Positions 1-8,748 of a stretch of DNA of 64,000 bases are shown here, piece by piece (the stretch's first letter is position 1; the number at the start of each line of letters is the position of its first letter). The stretch spans positions 62,001 through 126,000 of the forward strand of contig CAWIHS010000001.1 of assembly GCA_963836005.1 (NCBI GenBank), read 5' to 3'. A model generated the notes under the pieces. That model did no database searches, was not told the origin of the DNA, and saw only the letters and a list, made by a program, of their open reading frames with translations. The DNA comes from CAWIHS01 sp963836005. Lineage in GTDB: Bacteria > Pseudomonadota > Gammaproteobacteria > GRL18. The position numbers were made by a program, and so were the translations under genes.

Positions 1-1
1 A

Positions 2-1699
2 AGTATACCGCATTTGCTGGCAGGCCGGGATATTCTGGGCAAAGCCCAAACCGGCACGGGCAAAACGGCAGCCTTTGCTCTGCCGCTGCTGTCACGCCTG
101 GATGTTGCAAAAAAACTTCCCCAGATACTGGTGCTGACACCGACACGTGAATTAGCCATGCAGGTGGCCGAGGCTTTTAAAACCTATTCGAAATACCTTT
201 CTGGTGTTGATGTTTTAGCGATATACGGCGGTACCGCTTATACCCATCAACTACGTCAGCTCAAGAAAGGAGCACAGGTCATCGTAGGAACCCCTGGCCG
301 TGTAATGGATCATATCCGTAAAGGAACTTTGCAGCTTAATGCATTACAGTGCCTGGTACTGGATGAGGCTGATGAAATGCTGCGTATGGGTTTTATTGAC
401 GATGTAGAATGGATTATGGATAAAATACCCGAATCCAGACAGATTGCATTATTTTCTGCAACCATGCCAACCGTGATTCGTCGCATGGTGAATAAATATC
501 TTAACGATCCCGCTGAAATAATCATCAAATCCAGAACAGCCACAGCTGCGACTATCAAACAACGTTTCTGGCGTGTCTACGGTTTAAATAAAGTTGATGC
601 CCTGAGCCGCATACTGGAACTCGAAGATCATGATGCGATGCTGGTGTTTGTAAGGACTAAAAATGCGACCACCGAACTGGCTGAACAATTGACTACGCGC
701 GGCTTTGCCTGTGAAGCTCTGAACGGAGATATACCGCAAAGTTCCCGCGAACGTATTGTCGATCGTCTTAAAAAAGGTAAACTGGATATACTGGTTGCTA
801 CCGATGTGGTGGCCAGAGGACTGGATGTCGAACGCATCAGTCATGTCGTGAATTATGACATTCCTTATGACAGTGAAGCGTACATCCATCGAATTGGCCG
901 AACCGGGCGTGCAGGCCGGCAAGGCGATGCCATACTTTTTGTCAGTAAACGAGAAAACCGCTTACTCAAAAGCATTGAAAAAGCAACCAAACAGCCCATT
1001 AAAGAGATGAGCATTCCTTCGGTCAGTGAAATCAATAAACTGCGTGTTGGACGATTTAAAAATAGTCTCCGCAATATTATAGCTGATCAGAACAGTAAAA
1101 ATGATAATGCTGTATTTACTCAAATGGTCAATGAACTTCATAACGACGAAGGTATTGATGCGGTTGCTATTGCTTCGGCGCTGGCGCACATGGCCAATAA
1201 TAAAAAACCTTTACTGCTGTCTGAAGCTGAATTTAAACACCTCAAAGATAATAAGCCTTTTACGGACAGGCCGGAGCGTAAAGATCCTTCCCGAAAAAGA
1301 CTTAAAAAGCAGGCTTCTGATGTGGCCGTACCTTTAAAAGGTCACCCAGATGTTAAAATGCAACGATACCGCGTCGAAGTTGGCCATGATCATGGTGTCA
1401 AACCTGGTAATATCGTAGGGGCTATTGCTAATGAAGCCGGTTTGGAGAGTAAACTTATCGGTCAGATAGAAATTTTCGATGATTATTCTCTGATCGATTT
1501 ACCCGCCGGTATGCCTAACGATGTCTATCAGGATTTACAGCGAGCCTGGGTTTGTCAACAACAGTTAAAAATTAAACAGTTAGCTTCATCATCCCATACA
1601 GAGGGCGAAAAGGATCTAAAAATCAGGACAGGGAAGGGACGTAAATCCAATAACCGCTCTCACCAGCAAAAACCCAGAAAAGCCCATGCTGCCAGTTAA
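2..1699 (+). CDS. deaD: DEAD-box ATP-dependent RNA helicase DeaD/CsdA, 5' end outside window
   Basis: This helicase unwinds structured RNA in the cytoplasm, and the DeaD/CsdA group works in ribosome assembly and mRNA turnover, especially in the cold. The reading frame is open from base 2, so the N-terminal Q motif lies outside the window. Visible in order are motif I (AQTGTGKT), Ia (PTRELA), II (DEAD), III (SAT) and VI (HRIGRTGRAGR). After the helicase core come a helical linker and an RNA-binding domain of the DbpA/CsdA type (about the last 110 to 40 residues, RYRVEVGHDHGVKPGNIVGA). The protein ends in a short basic Lys/Arg-rich tail. The extended C-terminus separates it from the shorter RhlE and SrmB types. 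Family assignment is firm; the exact paralogue is slightly less so. Confidence 0.95.
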   Translation, partial: SIPHLLAGRDILGKAQTGTGKTAAFALPLLSRLDVAKKLPQILVLTPTRELAMQVAEAFKTYSKYLSGVDVLAIYGGTAYTHQLRQLKKGAQVIVGTPGRVMDHIRKGTLQLNALQCLVLDEADEMLRMGFIDDVEWIMDKIPESRQIALFSATMPTVIRRMVNKYLNDPAEIIIKSRTATAATIKQRFWRVYGLNKVDALSRILELEDHDAMLVFVRTKNATTELAEQLTTRGFACEALNGDIPQSSRERIVDRLKKGKLDILVATDVVARGLDVERISHVVNYDIPYDSEAYIHRIGRTGRAGRQGDAILFVSKRENRLLKSIEKATKQPIKEMSIPSVSEINKLRVGRFKNSLRNIIADQNSKNDNAVFTQMVNELHNDEGIDAVAIASALAHMANNKKPLLLSEAEFKHLKDNKPFTDRPERKDPSRKRLKKQASDVAVPLKGHPDVKMQRYRVEVGHDHGVKPGNIVGAIANEAGLESKLIGQIEIFDDYSLIDLPAGMPNDVYQDLQRAWVCQQQLKIKQLASSSHTEGEKDLKIRTGKGRKSNNRSHQQKPRKAHAAS

Positions 1700-1842
1700 T
1701 ACTGCCTGAACAGCTGAGTTAAATCGTTAGTCGCTAAAAGTGACGGGCTGTTGCCGGGCAGTTTTAACAGGTTTAAGCATTTCAATTTAAATAATGTAAC
1801 TTTTCCGGTTGCCATGAAAATCAGGGCTTATCTATTTAGTTT

Positions 1843-1990
1843 CCATCCATAAATAGCCATCCTGGCTATATTATGGAACGCAAAAGAAAAATGTGATTTT
1901 TCTTTTGCTGCATTTTCAATGACTTATCATCATTAAAAATGGCAGCACATCCCTGTGCTACAGGTGTCCATCTAAAAACGGATGGACAGT
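1843..1990. repeat. Dispersed element with four consecutive stem-loops (copy 1)
   Basis: The gap between deaD and the ppk2 gene is filled by four inverted repeats in a row. (i) 1847-1876: CCATAA-a-TAGCCA, loop TCC, TGGCTA-ta-TTATGG. (ii) 1880-1908: a perfect 13-bp stem GCAAAAGAAAAAT with loop GTG. (iii) 1944-1959: AGCACA, loop TCCC, TGTGCT. (iv) 1965-1988: TGTCCATC, 8-nt loop, GATGGACA. Part (i) recurs identically at 62433-62462, and parts (iii)-(iv) recur with changes at 31738-31812. It may terminate deaD transcription, but its recurrence marks it as a mobile or REP-like element rather than a simple terminator. Confidence 0.7.
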
Positions 1991-2135
1991 ATTTAACATT
2001 TAACCCTCGGCGAGAGAAAAATGAGCTAAAATCCATAATTTTAATGAGTCAAATCATTTTTTTTAATGCTCAGGTATTATACTATACTGTTATAAAATAT
2101 TTTTATAAGCCACGATTTAATAATTGGAAATCACT

Positions 2136-3017
2136 ATGAATGACACAATAACAAACCCAGAAGAAGAGATTCCTGAAGAAATTCATCAGTTGAAGGAACA
2201 AATTAAAATTCTGGAAAAAGATGCCAATAAAGCGAGTAAAAAGTACAACCAGGAAAAATCCCTGAAACCTTACCAGGCCGAACTGCTGCAGATGCAGAAG
2301 TACATGGAATCAACCGGTAAGAAAATGATCATTGTCTTTGAAGGGCGAGACGCGGCTGGAAAAGGCGGAACAATTCGACGGGTTACCCGTTATATGAATG
2401 AAAAACATTATCGTATCGTTGCTTTGGGTAAACCGACCAATGAACAGAAAACACAGTGGTTTTTCCAAAAATATATTGGCCAGTTTCCAAGGGGTGGCGA
2501 AGTAGTGCTGTTTGATCGCAGCTGGTACAATCGCGCCATGGTTGAGCCTGTGTTCGGGTTCTGCAGTGATTTAGAATACCATAACTTCATGAAAGGCGTG
2601 GTGGGTTTTGAGAAGGATTTTGTACGCCAGGGTACCATACTGGTCAAGTTGTATTTCAGTGTTACCAAGGATGAACAGGCGAGGCGTTTCGATCGTCGTA
2701 AAACGGATCCTCTCAGACAGTGGAAATTATCCGAGGTTGATGTCCAGGCTCAGGAGCGCTGGGATGAATTCACCAAGGTAAAATATGAGATGTTGAGAAA
2801 AACACATACAGCAACGACACCCTGGACAATTATTCGCTCCAATGATAAGCACCTGGCCAGGCTGAACGCCATGAAAGTGATTTTGAATAGCGTGCCATAT
2901 GAACGTCTTGACCCTGGCTTGAATTTTGTTCCGGACAACAAGATAGTCTACTCAGGGGCTAGAGAAATTGAAATAATGGAAGCCCAATTACTTAGGGAAG
3001 GTAAATTCGTCGTTTAA
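2136..3017 (+). CDS. ppk2: Polyphosphate kinase 2 family protein (PPK2)
   Basis: PPK2 enzymes transfer phosphate between inorganic polyphosphate and nucleotides in the cytoplasm, mostly making GTP/ATP or ADP from polyphosphate. The P-loop reads FEGRDAAGKGGTIRR (about residues 70-84), followed by the Walker B/lid region with VVLFDRSWYNRAMVEPVFGF and an Arg-rich lid around ARRFDRRKTDPLRQWKLS. All are hallmarks of one-domain PPK2. Length is 293 residues, typical for the class. An upstream TTG at 2124 is in frame, but ATG at 2136 follows a weak GGA and gives the usual N-terminus. A charged helical segment (residues 8-45) precedes the catalytic domain. It is transcribed alone and converges with the ferredoxin gene. 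Confidence 0.93.
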   Translation: MNDTITNPEEEIPEEIHQLKEQIKILEKDANKASKKYNQEKSLKPYQAELLQMQKYMESTGKKMIIVFEGRDAAGKGGTIRRVTRYMNEKHYRIVALGKPTNEQKTQWFFQKYIGQFPRGGEVVLFDRSWYNRAMVEPVFGFCSDLEYHNFMKGVVGFEKDFVRQGTILVKLYFSVTKDEQARRFDRRKTDPLRQWKLSEVDVQAQERWDEFTKVKYEMLRKTHTATTPWTIIRSNDKHLARLNAMKVILNSVPYERLDPGLNFVPDNKIVYSGAREIEIMEAQLLREGKFVV

Positions 3018-3060
3018 AAGAAGTTTTTTCAAAAGCCAACAGTATTATTAAAACCAGTCA

Positions 3061-3087
3061 CAGCGGCGATTACAGTTCATGCCGCTG
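3061..3087 (-). terminator. Possible terminator hairpin between ppk2 and the respiratory operon
   Basis: CAGCGGC and GCCGCTG form a 7-bp stem with a 13-nt loop between two convergent genes. Read on the minus strand it is followed by TGACTGGTTTTAAT, a modest T-rich stretch. It therefore fits the end of the minus-strand respiratory operon better than the end of ppk2. Confidence 0.4.
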
Positions 3088-3122
3088 ATGGCAACAATCA
3101 GAATCAGGCTTGCGGGATGATT

Positions 3123-4211
3123 TTATGCCAGTACCTGAAATAACTTACTGCTGTGGTTGTGATTTTTGCAAATACGACAGAACGTCTGCTTCGAATGTGA
3201 AATGTTTTCTGGAAAATGGAAAGGGTTTCCACACCCCCTGCAGTGATTTTCTGTCAAGTTGATTTTATTCGTGGCAGCAAGAGACCAGCGGTGAATAGAA
3301 ATCGCTGCTGATTCGCATACTGAGGTACAGATGCCACAGCCATTGCAGTTCGCAGCGTTTATCTGATAAGCGAGTGATGACGCGTTTTCCTTGTCTGATT
3401 TTAACTGCAGAGCTTCGGTAGGGCAAAGTCTTGTGCAGGCATCACACCCAGTGCAGCGTGTCTCATCCAGTCGCGGCACCCATGGCCAGTGAACCACAGC
3501 ATCGGCTGCAGCGGGCAATAGTTGTCCCGCGGGCATAGTCTGGCATTCGCGCAGATTCAAAGGGTCAAGTACAACCATCTGCTGACGTAACTGTTTACTT
3601 CCCCCGCGCAGAAAATTACGTCTCGACAGCTGTGTCCCTCTCGGGATCATTTCCTCAGTAGCAAATATTTTCTCCCACACGTGAAATGAACGTTCGAGGA
3701 TTTTCAGCGGTGGTTTTTTACGCTCATGTAATAAATTATTAAGCTGTTGCAGATTTTCATAGATGCCCGTTTGCTGATGCCGAGAGCATGCTTCACATTC
3801 ACCGGTGGCAAATAGCAGATATTCGATACCTGAATTGTTCAGTAATAATAACTGCTGCAATCCCAGCGCATGGATGCAGGGAATGATAGCAGATTTTTCT
3901 TCGCTGCAGCTTTTCTCGCAGGCGAACAGGGCGATCATTCTGCCGCCGAAGGGGCGTATCACCCAGGGGAAATGGATAGACAAAGCAGCGCTGGGACAAG
4001 CGGGCACACACAGGCCGCAGCCATCACAAGCTTCTGTATCAATGCCTAATGCGCTGTCATCAAGCACCCAGGCCTGTGATGGACAGGCATCGACACAGGC
4101 CTGGCAGTCAGCCGATTCAAAGAGACTGTGCACACAGATATCAGCGTCTATCTCAGGCAGCTGAAACTCATGTCTGACGACATCCATGAGATGAAACCGT
4201 TGATTAGACAT
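3123..4211 (-). CDS. Poly-ferredoxin with four 4Fe-4S motifs and a C-terminal CxxC pair
   Basis: This is probably a cytoplasmic electron carrier: no signal peptide is visible. It has two ferredoxin-like pairs. The N-terminal pair has Cys ligands in CVHSLFESADCQACVDACP and CDGCGLCVPACPS (residues 27-75). The C-terminal pair has CTGCDACTRLCP and CNGCGICTSVCES (about 255-310). Between them lies an HdrA/NapF-like stretch with several Cys (FACEKSC, GECEACSRH). The last 40 residues carry CRGC and CRIC, a likely zinc or rubredoxin-like knot. It is the last gene of the operon with the Mo enzyme, 53 bp after the cytochrome c gene. It may feed or mature the complex, as NapF-type proteins do for their partners; that role is inferred. 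Confidence 0.75.
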   Translation of the reverse strand: MSNQRFHLMDVVRHEFQLPEIDADICVHSLFESADCQACVDACPSQAWVLDDSALGIDTEACDGCGLCVPACPSAALSIHFPWVIRPFGGRMIALFACEKSCSEEKSAIIPCIHALGLQQLLLLNNSGIEYLLFATGECEACSRHQQTGIYENLQQLNNLLHERKKPPLKILERSFHVWEKIFATEEMIPRGTQLSRRNFLRGGSKQLRQQMVVLDPLNLRECQTMPAGQLLPAAADAVVHWPWVPRLDETRCTGCDACTRLCPTEALQLKSDKENASSLAYQINAANCNGCGICTSVCESAAISIHRWSLAATNKINLTENHCRGCGNPFHFPENISHSKQTFCRICKNHNHSSKLFQVLA

Positions 4212-4264
4212 TTTGCTTTCCAGACGCTTTCCTGACTAAACTCTGTGCTTCAAAAAAACTCACC

Positions 4265-4657
4265 TTATTGTTGCAGGGTACGGATATATACGACAAGATC
4301 ATCAATTTCTGCGTCAGAAAAGTCAGCCCTGCCAGGCATGGCAGCGTTACCGCCGTAGGGGGCACCACCATTTTTTATCACATTGGCCAAATCAGCATCA
4401 GTTCCCATGCTGCCGTCGCCATCAGTATCCAGACGAAAAGAAGCGGTCACAAAGCTGGCAGGTTTAGGATCCAGTGCAGCAGCGGCTACTCCATCGCCAG
4501 CACCCGTTGCTCCATGACAGGTGGCACAGGCGCCTTTGCCATTATAGACGGCTTTTCCGGCGGCGGCATCTCCGGCAACGGCCGGTGTAATGACAATAAA
4601 TAGCGATATAGCCGCTGATGGAATTAATTTTAATAGTTGATGCTTGAAAATGTTCAT
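4265..4657 (-). CDS. Periplasmic monoheme cytochrome c (class I)
   Basis: A 130-residue protein with an N-terminal signal peptide (hydrophobic IPSAAISLFIVITPAVAG, cleavage near AVAGDAA). One haem attachment motif CATCH follows GKGA, with GATGAGDG directly after it. A Met in NAAMPGR is the likely sixth ligand, and the closing helix DAEIDDLVVYIRTLQQ is typical of class I cytochromes. The start has a GAGGA site 9 bases upstream. Its place within the Mo-oxidoreductase operon suggests it shuttles electrons to or from the pentaheme cytochrome or the Mo enzyme in the periplasm. Confidence 0.88.
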   Translation of the reverse strand: MNIFKHQLLKLIPSAAISLFIVITPAVAGDAAAGKAVYNGKGACATCHGATGAGDGVAAAALDPKPASFVTASFRLDTDGDGSMGTDADLANVIKNGGAPYGGNAAMPGRADFSDAEIDDLVVYIRTLQQ

Positions 4658-4684
4658 GTAAAAATCCTCATTAATGGTTTTAGA

Positions 4685-5458
4685 TCACACCGCCGGGCCT
4701 ATACCCGGCATAAACTGGACAGGCATTTCTTCAGCCTGAACCCCTACAGGTTGCATGCGTTCGTCTATTTCTTCCCGAGTAGGACGAGATTCTTCCAGTA
4801 GTTCCGCTAAAATATCACGTAGCTGCTCACAATATGTCGCGGTTACGGCTGCAGCGCCAGCAAAGTAGGGTGTTGCACAGCGAGTAACTACCCTTTCTGC
4901 AAAATTGCCCAACCATCGCAGTAAGTGTTCGTCCATAAATCTGGCCATTAGCCGCAGTGTTTCCATCTGATCATCCTTATCCAGTAATCTGCTAAGAAAC
5001 TGAAGCTGGTAAACCAGATGATCATCAGGTCGCAGCCTCCAGTCAGGTATTCCAAGGCCATAAGTCTCATACCATGAACGGACCTGGAACATGCTGGTCT
5101 GACACATCAGACTGTCTTCATCAATCCATACAGATTCTGCAGGTGAAGCAGAAATGGCATGGTTAAGGTATATACTGGCATAATCTGCTGCCAATTCATT
5201 CAAAGTGTCCAGATCAGGTTCGACGGATAATGACGAGAGCCCCTGCTGCATCTGCGCCATGGCATCTTTACCAGGTTCAGTGTCCGGCAATAAGGTTAGA
5301 CAGTCGGGAAATTCAACTTTCCTGAGCTCCTGCAGCAGGGACTTATCAGGTTCACGATCATGAAGCACAGCCAGCAACTGAAGATCTTCAGCGACGCGTT
5401 TGCGGAAAGTTGGCATAATGTCAGTGCTGTCAGACAACATCGCAGTGGCAGTATTCAT
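4685..5458 (-). CDS. TorD/DmsD-family molybdoenzyme maturation chaperone
   Basis: Chaperones of this family bind the Tat signal and apo form of DMSO reductase-family enzymes in the cytoplasm, delaying export until the Mo cofactor and Fe-S clusters are in. The protein is 257 residues, mostly helical, with the family pattern LNELAADYASIYLNHA and, downstream, the SxxLxxDxxxW-like region around WIDEDSLMCQ and DWRLRPDDHLVYQLQFLSRLL. Its start overlaps the stop of the Fe-S subunit gene by 4 bp (5455-5458), so the two are translationally coupled. The obvious client is the Tat-exported enzyme encoded at 6145-8721. Confidence 0.85.
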   Translation of the reverse strand: MNTATAMLSDSTDIMPTFRKRVAEDLQLLAVLHDREPDKSLLQELRKVEFPDCLTLLPDTEPGKDAMAQMQQGLSSLSVEPDLDTLNELAADYASIYLNHAISASPAESVWIDEDSLMCQTSMFQVRSWYETYGLGIPDWRLRPDDHLVYQLQFLSRLLDKDDQMETLRLMARFMDEHLLRWLGNFAERVVTRCATPYFAGAAAVTATYCEQLRDILAELLEESRPTREEIDERMQPVGVQAEEMPVQFMPGIGPAV

Positions 5459-6123
5459 TTGACTTTCCCTTTACTATGAGCAACAAAACCGATGGAGGGC
5501 TTGGTAAGCTCAATATTAGCCATATTTTTAACCTGACGAACAACCGTGTCATTGGGTCCTGTTGCCGTAGTCTCCAGTGTATCATTCCATATCTCTTCAA
5601 TGGGGCCAATATCCAGCACCCGCATCATACAGGCCATGACACAATAGGGCTTGCGGCCTGCTTCGATTTCATCTACGCACATATTGCATTTCTTGACAAT
5701 GTTCTCTAGCGGATCAAATTGCGGTGCGCCGAACGGGCAGGCGGCCTCGCAGCGACGGCATCCGATGCAAAGTGTTGAATCAATGTCTACAATACCATCG
5801 GCTTCACGCTTAAAGATGGCACCCGTGGGACAGGTCGGCAGACAGGCAGGTGTTTCGCAATGATTACAGGACATATTGACCTTATAGGCAAAAACATCGG
5901 GATAGGTCCCCCCCTCAATGTATTGTACGCGCCTGAAACGTGGCCCCGGTGCCAGTCCATTTTTGTCCTTACAGGCAATTTCACAGGCTCGACAGCCAAT
6001 ACAGTCTACGTTATTGTGAATAAACCCCAGTTGCATTTCCGGTTTGACCGGTGTATATCTGACCCGCTTATTGAGTTTTACAGCCTCGCGGATCTTCTTC
6101 ATATCTTTTTTGTTAGTTGACAT
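5455..6123 (-). CDS. Four-cluster 4Fe-4S subunit of the molybdopterin oxidoreductase (DmsB/NrfC-like)
   Basis: This is the electron-transfer beta subunit. It carries the classic Cys groups: CIGCRACEIACK, CNHCETPACLPTCP, CIGCRRCEAACP and CNMCVDEI...CVMACM, giving four 4Fe-4S sites over 222 residues. It has no signal peptide, so it would be exported with the catalytic subunit by piggy-backing on the Tat signal. ATG at 6123 has GAGGA 9 bases upstream and is preferred to the in-frame TTG at 6129. It sits 21 bp after the catalytic subunit gene. No DmsC/NrfD-type membrane anchor gene is nearby, so electron exchange probably runs through the operon's c-type cytochromes. Confidence 0.9.
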   Translation of the reverse strand: MSTNKKDMKKIREAVKLNKRVRYTPVKPEMQLGFIHNNVDCIGCRACEIACKDKNGLAPGPRFRRVQYIEGGTYPDVFAYKVNMSCNHCETPACLPTCPTGAIFKREADGIVDIDSTLCIGCRRCEAACPFGAPQFDPLENIVKKCNMCVDEIEAGRKPYCVMACMMRVLDIGPIEEIWNDTLETTATGPNDTVVRQVKNMANIELTKPSIGFVAHSKGKVK

Positions 6124-6144
6124 TTTCAATCCTCTCCAAACTGT

Positions 6145-8721
6145 TTAATAATCGCGTCGGAAAACGTGAGCACGAGAAGTGGCGAGTTTATCCCAGCCGG
6201 GACGATGTTCCAGATCGGTCTTCTGTATATTGCATAACACTGTGTTGTAAGCAAAAGCTCCCGCCGGGCTGGGTTCATCCAGGGTTAGAAAATCGGGATT
6301 GCCTGCACGGTCGATTCCTTTGTCGTCAAGGTCCATCCAGACACCTTCATATAACACCAGTACCCCTGGCATACAACGTTCGGTGACATAAACCGGCACG
6401 ACCACCTTGCCTCGATCATTCCACAGTTCCACAATATCGCCCATATTGATCCCAAGCCGTTTGGCATCAGAGGCATTGATGGTCACCTCCTGTTCATAGG
6501 TTTCACGCAGCCAGGAACAATTATTAAAGATTGAATGAGTTCTCCAGCGTGGATGCGGAGAAATCAGATGGAACGGCCATTCATCTGTTTTTGGCGAATT
6601 CAATGATTCCCAGGGTTCAATCCATTTAGGAATCGAAGGAATGTGGTAACCATACATGGTTTTGGTCCAGTCCTCGATTTTTGCTAATTGTGAACTGAGG
6701 ATTTCGATTTTTCCTGAAGGCGTTTCAAAAGGTATGCCTTTTTCAATCTGATCCTGGAATGCTACCAGAGGACGCTCCAGCTTGAACTTATAAACTCCTC
6801 TGGCTTTGAATTCTTCCCAGCTCATGTCCACATGCTGATGAGCCATCACCTTGTTTATCCACCATTCACGCAGATAGGCCTCATCAACATTATCATTGAT
6901 ATGAAAGTAATCGCGATTGGCCTTGGGATTAAAGGCCTGACCGAAAACATTGCCGCCGATCCGGTATGCCAGTTCAGTGAAAATCTGGAAATCGGTTTTC
7001 GATTCACCCATGGGTTCGATGACTTTGGGGCGATGAATGTAATAATGCCCTTTGTACCAGGGCAGGGCCGTGTCATGCCGTTCGAAGTGCGTTGCCACCG
7101 GCAGAAGTACATCAGCCCACAGTCCCGAAGGAGTAATAGTAGAGTCCATGCAGACCACCAGTTCAAGCAGTTTGATCGCCTCAATCTCTTTATTGATGTT
7201 GGTCAGCTGATTGAACCAGTCCGAACCCTGCCAGAAAATACCTTTAATATTTGGAATCTGACCGTCGGTGGCATCTTCACGCGGCCACATACCAATCTCT
7301 TCCCGTTTTACATTTGGATAGTTGAGCACACAATGGGCCCATCGATCTGACTTTATTGATTGAAACCAGATACTGGAGTATTCATCATAGGGATAGGCAA
7401 CTGCTTCTGCATGCCAGGCCTTGCCCACGCCTTCGGCACAGCCTCCGAGCTTGCCGATGTTGCCGGTCATGGCCTGTAAAGCTGCCGCCATGCGATTGTA
7501 CTGTTCACCATAAGCATTTCTTCCGGCAGCCCAGGATGCTTTAAGTGCGGCAGGTTTAGTACGGGCGTACATATCCGCCAGTTTTTCGATATCCGCTGCG
7601 GAAACGCCGCATATTTTGGAGGCCCATTGCGGAGTTTTAGGTTCTCCATCATAGGTGCCGAGAATGTAATCCTTGAAATTTTCCTTGCCATTGACTGAGT
7701 CTGCTGCCCACTCCGGCATCGTTCCAGCATCCATACCCATGCAAAATCGATCAATAAAGTCCTGATCCTGTAAATTATTAGTAAAAATATAATGCGCCAT
7801 ACCCGCCATCATCGCAGCATCGGTATTGGGCCTGATGGGGATCCACCAGGCATCATAGGCTGAAGCGGAATCGGTATATTGAGGATCCACGAGTACGAAT
7901 TTGCAGCCGCGTTGTTTGGCCATACGCATGTACATGAAGGTATTACCGCCATGAAAGGTATAGGCTGGATTCCAGCCCCACATAATCATCAGTTTAGTGT
8001 CAGCAAAGGTGTCATCTTCGTTGCCGTCCTGAATGGTGCCAAAGGTCCAGCGGGAACTACTGGTGGTCGCCTGATAGGAGGGTACCGACCATGAGCTGGT
8101 TCGACTGCCGAACATACCCAGGAAACGGCCTAACAGGCCTTCGATCTGATCTGATTTGTGCAGAACACCATAGGATGCGCCGGCATAACTTTGATCCAGA
8201 ATAGCCGTGTTACCATAGGTGTTTTTCAGATAGACCATTTTTTGTGCCACAAAGGTCAAAGCCTCGTCCCACGAGACACGTTTGAACTTACCTTCACCAC
8301 GCTCACCGACGCGCAGCATAGGGTATAACAGCCGCTCTGGAGAGTAGAGACGCTGCCGGTAAGAGCGACCGCGCAAACAGGCGCGCAGTTGCGGCTCTTC
8401 ATTGGTATCCTTACCAAAATAGCCATCGCGTTGATAACGGCCATCATCAGTGGAAAGACGTACAATAACGTCTTTCCATTTGTGGGCTACCAGCATATGA
8501 CGTGAGCCGCAGTTATGTGCACAACTGGTGACTACAGTCTCTAACTGATCATCCAATGGGTATGGTTCGTAGGCAAAGGCTTCTGCATCTTTGGCATATT
8601 TCAACTCCACCAATCCGCCTGCTGCAAGAGCCCCCGCGCCTGTAGCTGTGCTTTTCAGAAAAGAACGCCGGGTTAGATTCAGGTGCTGCTTAAGATCATC
8701 AAAGCGTTGTTTGTTGCTCAT
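6145..8721 (-). CDS. Tat-exported molybdopterin oxidoreductase, DMSO reductase family (catalytic subunit)
   Basis: An 858-residue periplasmic catalytic subunit with a Tat signal (TRRSFLKSTA at residues 17-26, then a hydrophobic Ala/Gly stretch). The Fe-S motif region is DmsA-like: C67, C71, then C115 in RACLRGRSYRQRLYSPERLLYP. However, the position expected to be the third Cys is His75 (SCAHNCGSRH). Other cofactor-binding segments include LMIMWGWNPAYTFHGG, FVLVDPQYTDSA, IPIRPNTDAAMMAGM and GIFWQGSDWFNQ. The C-terminal dinucleotide-binding domain includes LISPHPRWRTHSIFNN. An AAGGAG site precedes the ATG. DMSO, TMAO, another sulfoxide, a chalcogen oxyanion or polysulfide are all possible substrates; sequence alone does not decide. 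Confidence 0.9.
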   Translation of the reverse strand: MSNKQRFDDLKQHLNLTRRSFLKSTATGAGALAAGGLVELKYAKDAEAFAYEPYPLDDQLETVVTSCAHNCGSRHMLVAHKWKDVIVRLSTDDGRYQRDGYFGKDTNEEPQLRACLRGRSYRQRLYSPERLLYPMLRVGERGEGKFKRVSWDEALTFVAQKMVYLKNTYGNTAILDQSYAGASYGVLHKSDQIEGLLGRFLGMFGSRTSSWSVPSYQATTSSSRWTFGTIQDGNEDDTFADTKLMIMWGWNPAYTFHGGNTFMYMRMAKQRGCKFVLVDPQYTDSASAYDAWWIPIRPNTDAAMMAGMAHYIFTNNLQDQDFIDRFCMGMDAGTMPEWAADSVNGKENFKDYILGTYDGEPKTPQWASKICGVSAADIEKLADMYARTKPAALKASWAAGRNAYGEQYNRMAAALQAMTGNIGKLGGCAEGVGKAWHAEAVAYPYDEYSSIWFQSIKSDRWAHCVLNYPNVKREEIGMWPREDATDGQIPNIKGIFWQGSDWFNQLTNINKEIEAIKLLELVVCMDSTITPSGLWADVLLPVATHFERHDTALPWYKGHYYIHRPKVIEPMGESKTDFQIFTELAYRIGGNVFGQAFNPKANRDYFHINDNVDEAYLREWWINKVMAHQHVDMSWEEFKARGVYKFKLERPLVAFQDQIEKGIPFETPSGKIEILSSQLAKIEDWTKTMYGYHIPSIPKWIEPWESLNSPKTDEWPFHLISPHPRWRTHSIFNNCSWLRETYEQEVTINASDAKRLGINMGDIVELWNDRGKVVVPVYVTERCMPGVLVLYEGVWMDLDDKGIDRAGNPDFLTLDEPSPAGAFAYNTVLCNIQKTDLEHRPGWDKLATSRAHVFRRDY

Positions 8722-8748
8722 ATTTCGTTCTCCTTTACACTGGACACA

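Noticed and set aside
6832..7350. 172-codon plus-strand frame
   Set aside because: It lies wholly inside the catalytic subunit gene on the other strand, which has full family motifs.
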